A stretch of DNA of 64,000 bases from Photorhabdus thracensis (GCF_001010285.1 NZ_CP011104.1:4712001-4776000); one strand, 5' to 3'; counted from the stretch's first letter, positions 53,156 through 63,575 are shown. A program made the numbers and translations. Notes: a model not told the origin generated them from the letters alone.

Positions 53156-54022
53156 TCAGGAAAGCGGCAAATGACTCCTGCCCATTGACTGGCGAAAATC
53201 ACTGGGCGTGATTCCAGTTAACGCCTTAAATTGCCGGGTAAATGCACTGTGATCAGTATAACCACATTGCAAAGCGACATCTGTGATAGGCAGTTCTGTC
53301 GCCAGCAATTCAGACGCTTTTTCAATTCTGATTTTGTGGATCATCTGCCGGGGCGTCAGGTGAAAAATGCGTTTACAGTAACGTTCCAATTGAGCAACCG
53401 AGAGATGTGTTAGATTCGTCAGCTCTTTGAGACGAATTGTTCGATCAAAATGTTCACGAATATAATCATCAACGATAGCCAGTTTTTGGTACACAGGATG
53501 GTTTTCCTTAACTTCCATCAGATCATGAGAAATTCCCGCCATACCAATAATTTGATTATGTTGATTATACAACGGCAATTTATATGTCATGCACCAACCT
53601 GTTTTGCGTCCATGATAAAAATGGAGCTCCAGTTGGTTTTGGATAATTACCCCTTGGTGTAATACACGTAAATCTTGTTCGGTGTAACAACTGCCCATCT
53701 GAGCAGGAAAGATCTCGGAGGAAGTTTTACCAAGTAGCGAAGAGATCGATTTAAATCCGCAGCGTGTAGCCAGCGTAAGATTCGCAATTAGGTAACGTGC
53801 TTTGGTATCTTTGATAAAGAAAACCACACTGGGAATCGCATTCAGCAATGGTGTAATTAAGGCAACCGCATTGAGAATATCTTGCAGGTGACTGGGTTTG
53901 TGATTAACAAACCCACTACAAAGTGTTGATAAAAACTCAATATTACAAACATCATGGTCACTTGTACCAATGCCATTTTTTTCATTGTGCTGGTATAGGC
54001 TGTCATGGGCTATATTCATCAT
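53156..54022 (-). CDS. PAS-AraC transcriptional regulator of the hydroxyproline locus
   Basis: A 288-residue regulator. A PAS-like sensory domain (about 50-165: IPSVVFFIKDTKARYLIANL; GMAGISHDLMEVKEN) is followed by an AraC-type double helix-turn-helix (about 185-285: LSVAQLERYCKRIFHLTPRQ; LQCGYTDHSAFTRQFKALTG). A PAS input is less usual than the AraC arm domain. It stands between the two halves of the hydroxyproline cluster and is divergent from lhpA, so it is the likely local activator. Start could be the first or second Met. Confidence 0.88.
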   Translation of the reverse strand: MMNIAHDSLYQHNEKNGIGTSDHDVCNIEFLSTLCSGFVNHKPSHLQDILNAVALITPLLNAIPSVVFFIKDTKARYLIANLTLATRCGFKSISSLLGKTSSEIFPAQMGSCYTEQDLRVLHQGVIIQNQLELHFYHGRKTGWCMTYKLPLYNQHNQIIGMAGISHDLMEVKENHPVYQKLAIVDDYIREHFDRTIRLKELTNLTHLSVAQLERYCKRIFHLTPRQMIHKIRIEKASELLATELPITDVALQCGYTDHSAFTRQFKALTGITPSDFRQSMGRSHLPLS

Positions 54023-54156
54023 CGATATCTCCAGTCTATCATCATTAAAATAAGATTTTTAACTCGTGTATTTGGTTATTTATCTTGATTAAAAAGATCA
54101 AAATAAATATCAGATTCAACTTATCCGCAATGTTCAGAAGAATTATTTTATATTCA

Positions 54157-54172
54157 TGTGATAATTATCACA
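54157..54172. promoter_or_regulatory. Perfect CRP site in the hydroxyproline control region
   Basis: TGTGA-N6-TCACA (TGTGATAATTATCACA, also a full palindrome) lies between the PAS-AraC gene and lhpA, 188 bp before lhpA. It suggests catabolite control of hydroxyproline use. Confidence 0.75.
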
Positions 54173-54359
54173 GAAAGTTATTCCTATCGTTCTTATTTAT
54201 CCATTTGATTTTTAAATTATTATTTTTCATGGTGTCCAAATAATAATTCAGGGATTTTTTCATTGTGCTGATTTCAGCATGTTGCGATATGAAACTCATC
54301 AAGCGGTAAGCGAAATATTACGCCACCATTTGTTAAAAATACGTTAATTTGGTGGGCTT

Positions 54360-55310
54360 ATGGCAGAAAAAAATGAGTATCAGATTGTTCGCGTCATTGA
54401 TTCACACACAGGTGGAGAACCCACGCGCACAGTAATAGAGGGATTTCCATCTCTTGGCAAAGGAACTGTCGCTAAACAACGGCAACGCTTTGAAGCCGAA
54501 TTTGATCACTGGCGCAAAGCTCTCATTCTTGAACCCAAAGGGAATGATGTGTTGGTAGGTGCCCTCTTATGCCCGCCCGCGGCACCTGAAGCCGATATAG
54601 GCGTTATCTTCTTTAATAACACAGGGTATTTGGGCATGTGTGGTCATGGTACCATGGGCCTTATTGCCTCCCTCCATCATCTGGGCTGGTTGCGCCCCGG
54701 CAAGTATAAAATTGAGACGCCTGTTGGCCTTGTGGAGGCAGTGCTCCATGAGGATAGAGCGGTGTCTGTTCATAATGTCCTCTCTTATCGTTACCGGCAG
54801 AATGTCACCGTGAATATGCCAGGTGTGGGTGATGTCAACGGAGACATTGCCTGGGGAGGAAACTGGTTTTTTCTGATCAGTCAGCATGGTTATTCGTTAA
54901 CCACCCATCATATTGATGAACTCACGCAATACAGTTGGGCCGTTAGGCAGGCACTAGAACAAGCAGGGATTACTGGCGAAAATGGCGAGTGTATCGACCA
55001 TATTGAATTGTTTGCTCCTGATAACAATGCTGACAGCCGCAATTTTGTGTTATGTCCGGGGAAATCCTATGACCGTTCACCCTGTGGCACAGGAACGAGT
55101 GCCAAATTAGCCTGCCTGGCAGCGGATGGAAAATTGCAGCCAGGTGAAGTTTGGCGACAATCCAGCATTATTGATAGTGTTTTTGAAGCCCAATATCAAT
55201 GGGCTGGTCAGAAAATTGCCCCTGTGATCCGGGGAACTGCACATGTTTACGGTGATAACAAATTAATCATTGCGAAGAACGATCCTTTCGTCTGGGGGAT
55301 CAGTGTATGA
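54360..55310 (+). CDS. lhpA: 4-hydroxyproline 2-epimerase
   Basis: A 316-residue enzyme of the proline racemase family that converts trans-4-hydroxy-L-proline to cis-4-hydroxy-D-proline. It has the two-base cysteines Cys94 (GMCGHGTMG) and Cys242 (RSPCGTGTS) and the HTGGEPTR start motif. Both Cys are present, as in epimerases and racemases, not the Ser/Thr form of the dehydratases. It heads the plus-strand operon and overlaps the next gene by 4 bp. Confidence 0.93.
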   Translation: MAEKNEYQIVRVIDSHTGGEPTRTVIEGFPSLGKGTVAKQRQRFEAEFDHWRKALILEPKGNDVLVGALLCPPAAPEADIGVIFFNNTGYLGMCGHGTMGLIASLHHLGWLRPGKYKIETPVGLVEAVLHEDRAVSVHNVLSYRYRQNVTVNMPGVGDVNGDIAWGGNWFFLISQHGYSLTTHHIDELTQYSWAVRQALEQAGITGENGECIDHIELFAPDNNADSRNFVLCPGKSYDRSPCGTGTSAKLACLAADGKLQPGEVWRQSSIIDSVFEAQYQWAGQKIAPVIRGTAHVYGDNKLIIAKNDPFVWGISV

Positions 55311-56443
55311 CCCCACCTCAAATGTCGGACGTCATCATCGTTGGCGCGGGTATCGTTGGCACCGCGTGCGCTTATCAATTGGTACAGGATGGTTTAAGCG
55401 TTGCTGTGATTGATGATGGCGGTAAAGGGGCGACACAGGCAGGAATGGGGCATCTGGTGTGTATGGACGATAATCCTGCTGAATTGGCATTGAGTAGTTA
55501 TTCATTAGATATATGGCGAACATTCACCCCACATATGCCCGAAAACTGTGCATGGCGTGGATGCGGTACGCTTTGGCTGGCGGGTGCAGAAGATGAAATG
55601 AAACTTGCTGAGGAAAAAAGCGCACGTCTTGCCAGCTATGGGATTGAGAATATTCCGCTGACAGCGACACAGATTCATCAAATGGAGCCTATGGTGAGAG
55701 CTGGAATCGCGGGTGGTTTATGTGTTCCAGGGGATGGGATTATCTATGCACCAAATGTCGTACACTGGTTTCTTGCTGCCTGTAATGAAAAAATTCAGTT
55801 CATTAAAGGGCAAGTACACGCCTTAGAACCTCAGACCATTGTGTTGCGTGATGGAACAAAATATTGCGCACCGAGAATATTGCTGGCAAATGGGTTGTGG
55901 AGCACACATCTGTTACCTGAATTACCTATTGTCCCTAAAAAAGGGCAATTGGCAATTACAGATCGCTACCCTACCTGCATCACACATCAATTGGTGGAAT
56001 TAGGGTATAGCGCCAGTGCACATGCCCCAGATGGTACGTCAACCGCTTTTAACGTCCAGGCCCGCCCTACTGGTCAGCTCTTAATTGGATCTTCACGCCA
56101 GTTTCATAACGAAAAACACACTATTGATCTCGCCCTACTCCGTTCTATGCTCCAACGCGCACTCCATTTTTTACCTCAAATTGGTCAGATGAATATCTTA
56201 CGTTGCTGGTCCGGCTTTCGTGCTGCGACTCCAGATGGCTTGCCGCTGTTGGGACAACATCCCGATTATGAATGGCTATGGCTGGCTGTGGGCCATGAAG
56301 GATTAGGGGTGACGACGGCACCGGGCAGCGCCAGAATTATTTCTGCATTGATGCTGAATAGAAAAACAGAGATTGATCCATCACCTTACCAACTTGCACG
56401 TTTTACCCCTATGGCCCGTCAAACAAATAGCACGGATTATTAA
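55307..56443 (+). CDS. lhpB: D-hydroxyproline dehydrogenase, FAD oxidoreductase subunit
   Basis: A 378-residue D-amino-acid oxidase-type FAD protein with the dinucleotide fold [17 protein letters not shown] near residue 9 and the C-terminal [16 protein letters not shown] motif. With the two small and large partners downstream it forms the heteromeric dehydrogenase that oxidises cis-4-hydroxy-D-proline to 1-pyrroline-4-hydroxy-2-carboxylate. ATGA overlap with lhpA. Confidence 0.9.
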   Translation: MTPPQMSDVIIVGAGIVGTACAYQLVQDGLSVAVIDDGGKGATQAGMGHLVCMDDNPAELALSSYSLDIWRTFTPHMPENCAWRGCGTLWLAGAEDEMKLAEEKSARLASYGIENIPLTATQIHQMEPMVRAGIAGGLCVPGDGIIYAPNVVHWFLAACNEKIQFIKGQVHALEPQTIVLRDGTKYCAPRILLANGLWSTHLLPELPIVPKKGQLAITDRYPTCITHQLVELGYSASAHAPDGTSTAFNVQARPTGQLLIGSSRQFHNEKHTIDLALLRSMLQRALHFLPQIGQMNILRCWSGFRAATPDGLPLLGQHPDYEWLWLAVGHEGLGVTTAPGSARIISALMLNRKTEIDPSPYQLARFTPMARQTNSTDY

Positions 56444-56454
56444 AAGAGGTTGCC

Positions 56455-56709
56455 ATGACACTCAAAAAACCACCATTTATTGCGTTATTTATTGATGAGG
56501 AAATGATCACAGTTCCTGCGGGGATTACTGTTGCGGCGGCGCTGGCTTATACCGGTGATGAGCATTGCCGTATGTCTGTATCACATCAATTGAGAGCGCC
56601 TTTCTGTGGTATAGGGATCTGCCAAGAATGCCGTTTGATGATTAATGGTCGCCGTCGTGCAGCTTGCCAGACCGTTTGTGAAACGGGTATGAAAGTTGAG
56701 AGGATCTGA
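56455..56709 (+). CDS. lhpF: D-hydroxyproline dehydrogenase, [2Fe-2S] subunit
   Basis: An 84-residue ferredoxin-like protein, one third of the usual HcnA-like electron-transfer trio. The cluster ligands are visible as FCGIGICQECRLMING and then a later RRAACQTVC, giving the C-x4-C-x2-C...C pattern. It sits 11 bp after lhpB and 2 bp before the FAD/NAD subunit, so all are made together. Confidence 0.9.
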   Translation: MTLKKPPFIALFIDEEMITVPAGITVAAALAYTGDEHCRMSVSHQLRAPFCGIGICQECRLMINGRRRAACQTVCETGMKVERI

Positions 56710-56711
56710 AT

Positions 56712-57995
56712 ATGGCAACATCATCATCTTCTACGGTACTGCGCTGTGATGTACTAGTTGTTGGTGCAGGACCTGCGGGATTGGCTGCCGCACAGGCCGC
56801 CGTACAGAGACAACAATTCGTTATTCTGATTGATGACAATCCCAGCGCCGGCGGACAAATTTGGCGTCAAGGGCCATTTCATGCATTACCGCCGATGGCA
56901 AAACGTTATTTATCGGTGCTATCAGAAGATGCATTGATCTATTTACCGGGTTGTAAAGTGATTGCAACAGACAGCCAATGTGTAATTGTTGAAACGGTAG
57001 GTAAGCACCAAATTATTCACTACCAACGTATCATTCTTTGTACTGGAGCCAAAGAAAAATTACTTCCTTTTCCTGGATGGACATTACCGGGTGTCACAGG
57101 AGCTGGCGGATTACAGGCACTGATAAAAAATGGTCTCCCCATGACGGGTGAGCGTGTTGTTATTGCCGGTAGCGGACCGCTTTTGCTTGCAGTTGCAGAG
57201 ACGGTGAAAAAAGCGGGCGGGGACGTGGTTGGCATCATTGAACAAGCGCCTTCGCACCGCTTATTCTCGTTTGGCTTACGACTGATCCGTTGGCCGAAAA
57301 AATTACGTCAAGCCATCACTCTCATGCCACTTAAAAATTATTACAAAAACAGTATGGTGTTGGGAGTGGAAACCTCAGCAGAAGGAAGGTTAACTGGCGT
57401 GTATATCAGCAATAAAGGGCAGCAGCAGAAATTATCCTGTACACGTTTGGCTTGCGGTTTTGGTTTAAGACCAAGTACGGAATTGGCGCAATTGCTTGGT
57501 TGCTTGCTGGATGAACAAGGAAATATTCAGGCAGATGTGTGGCAACAGACGACTATACCTGGTGTCTATGCCGCAGGAGAATGTACCGGTATTGGCGGCA
57601 GTGAGCTTGCACTTTGTGAAGGATTTATTGCCGGATTTGCAGTGAGTGGTGAATACGCATTAGCTGAAAAATGGCAGCAGAAACGGATAACATGGCGGCG
57701 TTTTGCAACAGCGGCGGCACAGGCGTTTAAATTGAATAAAGAGATCACACGGGCACTTCCACCCGATACATTGATCTGCCGTTGTGAAGACGTGCGTTTA
57801 GAAGAACTTGAATCATTTCAGGATTGGAATAGTGCAAAAATGGCAACACGGTGCGGCATGGGGGCTTGCCAGGGAAAAATCTGTTCCGCCATTCTCCACG
57901 ATATTAAACATTGGGCAATACCATCCCCTCGCATCCCACTATCGCCTGTTAGTCTTGAAACGCTGACGACAGAAGTTGATAAGACAATTGATTGA
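56712..57995 (+). CDS. lhpE: D-hydroxyproline dehydrogenase, FAD/NAD subunit
   Basis: A 427-residue NAD(P)/FAD-dependent oxidoreductase (VLVVGAGPAGLAAAQAA; RVVIAGSGPLLLAVAETV; GVYAAGECTGIGG). A C-terminal BFD-like [2Fe-2S] domain has cysteines in LICRCEDV and CGMGACQGKIC. It is the alpha-type subunit of the LhpBEF complex, passing electrons on to the respiratory chain. It is the last gene of the plus-strand operon. Confidence 0.9.
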   Translation: MATSSSSTVLRCDVLVVGAGPAGLAAAQAAVQRQQFVILIDDNPSAGGQIWRQGPFHALPPMAKRYLSVLSEDALIYLPGCKVIATDSQCVIVETVGKHQIIHYQRIILCTGAKEKLLPFPGWTLPGVTGAGGLQALIKNGLPMTGERVVIAGSGPLLLAVAETVKKAGGDVVGIIEQAPSHRLFSFGLRLIRWPKKLRQAITLMPLKNYYKNSMVLGVETSAEGRLTGVYISNKGQQQKLSCTRLACGFGLRPSTELAQLLGCLLDEQGNIQADVWQQTTIPGVYAAGECTGIGGSELALCEGFIAGFAVSGEYALAEKWQQKRITWRRFATAAAQAFKLNKEITRALPPDTLICRCEDVRLEELESFQDWNSAKMATRCGMGACQGKICSAILHDIKHWAIPSPRIPLSPVSLETLTTEVDKTID

Positions 57996-58183
57996 TCATG
58001 AAGGGGCTTGATCATTATTTGTCTTTACTATCTCTTAGGTCACCAATGGCATAGCAGCCCAGGTTACCTGCTTAATGTGCTCAATGAAGGTTATCAACAA
58101 GACTATCAGCAACAGACTGCTAGCAACCTCATTGTCTTCATGTTCTTCCCCAAGGCGGTCCTTTAACCCCTTGATTATTATGA

Positions 58184-58426
58184 CTACACGCAAAAAACCT
58201 CAACGGCGTATTTTCGCGGATTATTCACTACGTGGTTGTTCACTGTAAGCCAGTAACGTTTTCCGGCACAGTTGAGAGCGAACGCAATCCCTATGGCTTC
58301 TATGCCACCAAGCTGTACCAAAGAAGTCACATTGTCATCATCCCGGTAACGTTGATGACGTAAATCCTTTTTCATCATCCGTTTTGCCTCTCGGCGTGAT
58401 TTAATCACCGCTTTCTGTCTGTTCAT
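58184..58426 (-). CDS. Hypothetical 80-residue basic protein
   Basis: I do not recognise this protein. Its first third is very basic (KSRREAKRMMKKDLRHQRYR), suggesting nucleic-acid or nucleoprotein binding. The rest (VQLGGIEAIGIAFALNCAGK, YWLTVNN) looks folded. AAGGTG lies eight bases before the ATG at 58426. It is convergent with the lhp operon and has no obvious partner. Confidence 0.5.
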   Translation of the reverse strand: MNRQKAVIKSRREAKRMMKKDLRHQRYRDDDNVTSLVQLGGIEAIGIAFALNCAGKRYWLTVNNHVVNNPRKYAVEVFCV

Positions 58427-58903
58427 AGCAGTAACACCTTATCGTTGTTTTCACCAATACGGTGTCATATCACCGATACAATAAATACGTTATTTCAAAT
58501 AGATAGTAATTTCCTTTCAGTTCATTAGCGTTACTCGCAATTATTCCCGTTTAATGAAAACTAACGAATCATCATGACAATATAATGACAATCTTTACGT
58601 TATGATAAATAAGCCAGGAATTTTCCATTAAAAATAATCGACAGTATTGTCTGTTTATTTTTATGGGAATTTTAACTTATTGAATAGTATGACTTGATAC
58701 TGACCATAATGAATATCCATTAATATAAGCTAATTACTTATTAGTATAGCTGTTGTTGGCAATTGTTGATCTATTTACTACGGTGTTCGGTTGCCATACG
58801 GTAAAAAAGTCACTATCTGAAATAATCCTTTTTCACCCTATGGCAACCATTTTATTAAAATGCCTACTGCTGGCAACAGAGCAATAGTTAATTATCTGTG
58901 TTG
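58427..58903. other. Gene-free AT-rich spacer
   Basis: About 480 bp between the hypothetical gene and endA. No coding frame, strong hairpin or repeat was noticed. Confidence 0.4.
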
Positions 58904-59917
58904 TTAAGTACTCTTACAGTTTCCAGCCAATCGGAAGCCAGCATTTTTTGCTTCAACTTCTGTTTGAAAATAAATAGCATTCTTCTCCAAAATCGCCTTA
59001 TATCCTGAACAATGGGAGAAATGATAAATTTTGCTATTGTTATTACCTTTGATTAATCCTGTATGTGACGAATCAGATGACACCCGTTTTTTCTGGATAT
59101 CTGTTTGATTACTCTTTCCCTGCCCCTTTCTCTGCTCTGCTGGTGGAACACCGATAGCTGAATTCTTATGCCACAATTCCCATTTCCGCTCACCGGTAAC
59201 AAAAGGATTATGATGCCCCATAATGCCGGCAATTCGGTTATCTCTCTTCCGTTCCCATTGACTTGGTGGATATTGACGATCCCAGGCCATGAATAACTGC
59301 TGCTGCTGACGTGACATAGAAAGATTATAACGATCGTGCATATAAAAATTGATCCGGGCAATTTGCCCTTTTACTGCGTCCCGCGGCTCGAACGTGCGAG
59401 ATTTAGCATCGACTTTACTGGTACAAGCACCATAATCATTCGGCTCATTCTTTGGTAACATTCCATAACTGAAATTACTGCGATCACCGTTAACCTCGCC
59501 AATGGATGGAGACAAATTATGCATATCAGATTCCATTGCCCTGAAAACCGGATCTGAGGATACACAATTTTTCCTGCCTCCCTTTTGCCAACACTGCCGC
59601 TGATGTCCAAAAACCCAAGCAGGAACAATATGTTCCCATTCAATCCGTTCGGCCCGGTCCCGATTCTGTTGTGACCTGACTTGATAACCACACGAAGACA
59701 GATTGACGCGCCCACCACTCTTCCCCGTCCATTGCCAATGACAGCCACAATACAATGTTCCCGTCTTTGATTTAAATTGATCATGATAGATATGGTTACG
59801 CAGTTCAGTTTTAGCTTGTTCAAATGTAGCCGGAGCAGCAAAAGAAGATGAGGAAACAATTAAACTGAAACACCCAATATAAATCGCCCAAAAATTAACT
59901 TTTCGTTTCAATGACAT
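58904..59917 (-). CDS. endA: Endonuclease I with extra C-terminal domain
   Basis: A 337-residue secreted nuclease. A signal peptide (about 1-27, ending SSFA) leads to an EndA domain with the beta-beta-metal active site [17 protein letters not shown] (92-108), [20 protein letters not shown] and a C-terminal HNPFVTGE. It degrades double-stranded DNA in the periplasm or outside. E. coli EndA stops at about 235 residues; this one continues through a polar linker into a small Cys-containing domain (about 285-335, [22 protein letters not shown]). Such add-on domains occur in some secreted nucleases and may bind metal or the cell envelope. Confidence 0.9.
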   Translation of the reverse strand: MSLKRKVNFWAIYIGCFSLIVSSSSFAAPATFEQAKTELRNHIYHDQFKSKTGTLYCGCHWQWTGKSGGRVNLSSCGYQVRSQQNRDRAERIEWEHIVPAWVFGHQRQCWQKGGRKNCVSSDPVFRAMESDMHNLSPSIGEVNGDRSNFSYGMLPKNEPNDYGACTSKVDAKSRTFEPRDAVKGQIARINFYMHDRYNLSMSRQQQQLFMAWDRQYPPSQWERKRDNRIAGIMGHHNPFVTGERKWELWHKNSAIGVPPAEQRKGQGKSNQTDIQKKRVSSDSSHTGLIKGNNNSKIYHFSHCSGYKAILEKNAIYFQTEVEAKNAGFRLAGNCKST

Positions 59918-60227
59918 ACCCTATTTATTCAAAATATCATTTTGATCTTTCCCTTTTATGTTGCCTCATAATCGACCTATAAGACAAACATTGTTTATTT
60001 GCATTTCTTCCTAAACGCTCCTTTTAAAACGAAAAACTATCTAACAAGCAGGTTGAGATACCACATTAATTTTACCTGACAAAAGATTATTGATGTTAAA
60101 ACAAGCATAAAAGGAAGGTTATTGCATTATTGAGCAGTGATTAATTGAGTATTATTAAATCAATCTGCAAATGTTTGAGTTTACACGCGGGTCAGTAGGT
60201 TAAAACAGTGTACAAATCAATATACAG

Positions 60228-60249
60228 AGGCCACGCTATCGCGTGGCCT
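60228..60249 (-). terminator. aqpZ downstream hairpin
   Basis: AGGCCACGC and GCGTGGCCT form a perfect 9-bp stem with a 4-nt loop, about 30 bp after the aqpZ stop on the minus strand. The T-run is poor. The rest of 59918-60277 shows no gene. Confidence 0.6.
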
Positions 60250-60277
60250 TAAAGCAAAGTAACTCCATCAGTAAAAA

Positions 60278-60973
60278 TCATTGTTTTTCAGCAAGCAGTA
60301 ACCTGTAGACAACACCACCCACAATCCCGCCAATAATCGGCATAACCCAGAATAGCCATAACTGCTCTAAAGCCCAGGTATTCTGGAATATAGCAACAGC
60401 AGTGCTTCGTGCCGGGTTAACTGAGGTGTTTGTAACAGGAATACTGACCAAGTGAATTAAAGTCAACGCCAAACCTATTGCTAATGGCGCAAAACCCGCA
60501 TAGGCTCGTTTATCTGTTACACCAATAATGACAATCAGGAAAATAGCCGTCAAAACAACTTCAGCAATAATAGCTGACTGAAGTGAAAATCCACCAGGTG
60601 AATGCTCACCATAACCATTGGATGCAAAACCACTGGCTGTCACATCAAAACCAGCCTGTCCGCTGGCAATAACATACAACACAGCTGCCGCAAGAATACC
60701 GCCTATAACTTGAGAAATAATATAAGGAATAATTTCTGCGGCCCTAAAACGTCCCCCCGCCCAAAGGCCAATTGTCACCGCAGGATTAAAATGCCCACCA
60801 GAAATATGCCCTACTGCATACACCATCGCCACAATGGTTAAACCAGATGCTAAAGAGACACCGACAAAACCAATACCTAATTCAGGAAATCCAGCAGCTA
60901 ATACAGCACTACCACATCCCCCAAAAACCAGCACGAATGTCCCAAGCAATTCAGCCGTTAGTTTTTTTAACAT
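60278..60973 (-). CDS. aqpZ: Aquaporin Z
   Basis: A 231-residue inner-membrane water channel with six spans. Two NPA boxes (63-65 in GGHFNPAVT; 186-188 in SVNPARS), His174 and Arg189 form the selectivity filter of water-specific aquaporins. It is exactly the E. coli AqpZ length and similar to it throughout, including [20 protein letters not shown]. Confidence 0.97.
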   Translation of the reverse strand: MLKKLTAELLGTFVLVFGGCGSAVLAAGFPELGIGFVGVSLASGLTIVAMVYAVGHISGGHFNPAVTIGLWAGGRFRAAEIIPYIISQVIGGILAAAVLYVIASGQAGFDVTASGFASNGYGEHSPGGFSLQSAIIAEVVLTAIFLIVIIGVTDKRAYAGFAPLAIGLALTLIHLVSIPVTNTSVNPARSTAVAIFQNTWALEQLWLFWVMPIIGGIVGGVVYRLLLAEKQ

Positions 60974-61219
60974 ATTTTATCCTCACCCAGTTATCGAATA
61001 GAGTCACCTTACTGGAATTAACTATAGCTAATAAATGAAAATCACGCTTATTTTTGACACAACCACATAAGCTGCTGATTTATTATACATATTTACACCA
61101 CATTCACTTTAAACACAATATTCAATATAGAATTTGCCCTATTGGATCAACTTTTCGATAAAACACGGATAATTTAAAATCAATTATCTCCAGAACAAAC
61201 TCAACATTCTTTTTTAAAT

Positions 61220-61253
61220 ATAAAAATCCGGTGCAGAATATAGGCACCGGATT
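61220..61253 (-). terminator. Terminator after the stress-protein gene
   Basis: AATCCGGTGC (61225-61234) pairs perfectly with GCACCGGATT (61244-61253). Read on the minus strand, a T-rich tail follows. Confidence 0.8.
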
Positions 61254-61337
61254 ATCACATAAGTATTGAATAGCTCAATATATATTAAACAATGGGTACA
61301 ATACAGAAGATAGTCTTTTCACTACTAAATAAATAAC

Positions 61338-61775
61338 TCACCTGACTACCAAAACGGAAATATTCGCATATCCGACAATTCCTGAAGCATTTGAACCTAA
61401 TAAATGCGTCGAAATATTAGGTCGTCTGGAGCCAATGATAATTAAATCGGCTTTAATCTCATTTGCTGTTGATAATACTTTGTCCCTTGGTGATCCAAAA
61501 GCGACAGAGAAAGAGACCCGCTCTTTTGGTAAGTTTATTTTTTCAACAACTTTTGCCAGTTCTTCTTCTGATCTTGCAATAGATTTCTTGGCAAAAGAGT
61601 TGATCAAGTCATAATGATAACTATAACTAACTGAAAATCTCGGTACATCAGGAATGGAATGGAAAAGATGTATATTGGCATCAGACAACTTAGCCAAATA
61701 TTCTGCATGTGCAATCGCTTTATCGGTCAATTCATCTTCTGAAATTTCCACCGGCACTAAAATAGTCTTGTACAT
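61338..61775 (-). CDS. Universal stress protein, UspF type (copy 1)
   Basis: A 145-residue UspA-superfamily protein. It starts MYKTILVPVEISEDELTD and ends with the nucleotide-binding G-x2-G-x9-G-S-like motif (LIIIGSRRPNISTHLLGSNAS) and VLVVR. These proteins bind ATP and help survival in stress, adhesion or motility control. AGGAG precedes the ATG at 61775. It is a paralog of 62539-62967, which has the same start and end; the divergence between them is mainly in the middle. Confidence 0.9.
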   Translation of the reverse strand: MYKTILVPVEISEDELTDKAIAHAEYLAKLSDANIHLFHSIPDVPRFSVSYSYHYDLINSFAKKSIARSEEELAKVVEKINLPKERVSFSVAFGSPRDKVLSTANEIKADLIIIGSRRPNISTHLLGSNASGIVGYANISVLVVR

Positions 61776-61893
61776 ATGCACTCCTATATTTATATACCAA
61801 ACCGAACTACTTCAATGAGTATATAAAATATTCCATTATTTGCTGTGAGTTGTTTAACTAAATCAAACAAATTACTGTATAACTCATTTTTCA

Positions 61894-62232
61894 TTACTCA
61901 GCGTCAAGATGCCATTTGTGTAATATCCGGTGGATGAAAGGTGTTACAACAAGCCCTAAAGTAATCAAGAACACACTTTCCAGAAATAACCCATATATCG
62001 CAATAAAATATTTACCAGGCAAACTAACAGGGGCAGGATCTAACCCCTGTGCTCCAAGCATAGATAAGGCGTTGAGCAAAGACTCAGAAAATGAGTGCTC
62101 TTCTATCAGGTAAAACCCCAGCACACCCGGAATTATTCCAATAAAGAAAAATGTGGCGGCGATAAGGTAAAAACGCGCCACTCGCCATAGAAAATGATCC
62201 AGACGAATCAGTTTATCAGTAAATTTTTCCAT
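61894..62232 (-). CDS. Small two-span membrane protein, possible channel subunit
   Basis: A 112-residue protein with two strong spans (about 20-44 and 76-100) around a re-entrant-looking segment (SESLLNALSMLGAQGLDPAPVS). The layout resembles ion-channel pore modules (span, pore helix, span), but the potassium-filter signature TVGYG is absent. It lies between two stress-protein genes, all on the minus strand. Function unknown; channel role is only topological inference. Confidence 0.6.
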   Translation of the reverse strand: MEKFTDKLIRLDHFLWRVARFYLIAATFFFIGIIPGVLGFYLIEEHSFSESLLNALSMLGAQGLDPAPVSLPGKYFIAIYGLFLESVFLITLGLVVTPFIHRILHKWHLDAE

Positions 62233-62538
62233 AATTATTTCATCCGCAATAATTCTGCACAGTCACATGCAATCTCAATGAAAATGAAGCCAGATCAAGC
62301 TTTACTAAACAGCTTTAACTAATGGTAAGCCATACTAAGATAGCTTACCAATTTATCCAATTAAGAGCCCATCCCATTAGGGCTATTTTATTTACCACTT
62401 TGTCAAAAAGAGCGAATCACTCCTCACGTACTCTGTATACACCCCGGTTTTCTGAACACTGTCTATGCTCACTGTCCATTCACAAGAACAGTCTGCAACA
62501 ATTACGCCTACTGGGATAGGCTCTAAATTTCAGCTATC
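62233..62538. other. Spacer with a hairpin
   Basis: About 300 bp without a gene. TGGTAAGC (62323-62330) and GCTTACCA (62343-62350) form an 8-bp stem with a 12-nt loop, a possible weak terminator or operator for the second stress-protein gene. Confidence 0.4.
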
Positions 62539-62967
62539 TTACCTGATAACCAAAACAGATATTTTCGAGTATTTGACAACGCCTGCTGCATTAGACCCTA
62601 ATAAATGCGTTGTGATATTAGGTCTCCTTGAGCCAATAACAATAAGATCAGCATTAATTTCTATAGCAGTTGCGGTTATTTCATCTCTTGGTGAACCAAA
62701 TGCAATGGAATAGGATAGCTTATCATCAGGAATATCCATCTTATCAAGCAGCACTTTTAAATCATCTTCTGCTTTAATTGTCGCTTTATCCCTAATTTCC
62801 TCATATCCTAATGAATATGCATTAACAATCGCCGATGAGATTGGCAACACATGAAGTATATGGAGCTGCGCACCCGTTTCTTTAGCTAAAGACAGTGCAT
62901 GCTTAACAGCTTTACTCGTTAGTTCATCTTCTGAAATATCTACCGGTACTAAAATAGTTTTGTACAT
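62539..62967 (-). CDS. Universal stress protein, UspF type (copy 2)
   Basis: A 142-residue UspA-family protein (MYKTILVPVDISEDELTSKA ... LIVIGSRRPNITTHLLGSNA, VLVIR), similar to E. coli UspF. The frame extends to 62994, but the ATG at 62967 has AGGAGAG upstream and starts the domain. Both paralogs keep the glycine-rich ATP-binding tail, so both are likely ATP-binding stress proteins. Confidence 0.9.
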   Translation of the reverse strand: MYKTILVPVDISEDELTSKAVKHALSLAKETGAQLHILHVLPISSAIVNAYSLGYEEIRDKATIKAEDDLKVLLDKMDIPDDKLSYSIAFGSPRDEITATAIEINADLIVIGSRRPNITTHLLGSNAAGVVKYSKISVLVIR

Positions 62968-63350
62968 ATGCACTCTCCTATATTTACATACCAAACCAGA
63001 CTACTACATTTAGTATACTCTATATCCGGTTAATTACTATGAGTTATTTAACCAAACGAAAACAATGATAAAAAGAAAAAACACTTATAAAAGTAAAAAT
63101 CAATCATCATGATAATAATAAATTTATTACTGTTTGTCATCAATGATGATCCAGCCCATTACTCACAAAAGAAAAAATCAATTAATACCTTTATTCAATA
63201 TATCATCCTGTATATAACGATAAAATAACGATTATAGATTAAGGATTTTTCACCTATCACACCTGCTTACCTGTCCTTTCTCTATCGCGTTTTAAGGTAT
63301 GCCAAAAGTGACATGTACAGGGGCAATAACATCAACCCCTGAAACCTATT
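62968..63350. other. Gene-free spacer
   Basis: This is an AT-rich spacer. CAGGGG and CCCCTG around 63317-63340 could pair as a weak terminator for the yecF gene. Nothing else was found. Confidence 0.4.
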
Positions 63351-63575
63351 TTACTGCCGGTATAACGCTTTTATTTGCTGAATGGTATTTTCAAATATCT
63401 TAGCTTGTTTTTCATCGTCCATTTCTGCAATAGCACGCTCCACATTCAGTATAACTTTCCCGGCATTAGCTTGCCCCAGCGTTTTAAGAACCGAAGCCAA
63501 CAACATTTTTAAACATATCACTTCTGTTGCCAGGATTTCGGTATCGGAAGATGAAGCCAAATCAATGTTATCCAT
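63351..63575 (-). CDS. yecF: DUF2594 protein YecF
   Basis: A 74-residue helical cytoplasmic protein of unknown role, the same length as E. coli YecF. It keeps the EV.CLK.ML...L...GQA.AGKV core and the C-terminal IKALYRQ. It was identified from this pattern rather than from context, since the usual neighbour sdiA or uvrY is not in the window. Confidence 0.8.
   Translation of the reverse strand: MDNIDLASSSDTEILATEVICLKMLLASVLKTLGQANAGKVILNVERAIAEMDDEKQAKIFENTIQQIKALYRQ

Noticed and set aside
58008-58166. Open frame of about 53 codons after lhpE (GHQWHSSPGYLLNVLNEGYQ segment)
   Set aside because: It has no ATG and only a TTG with the ribosome site too close; it could be a gene scrap but cannot be assigned.
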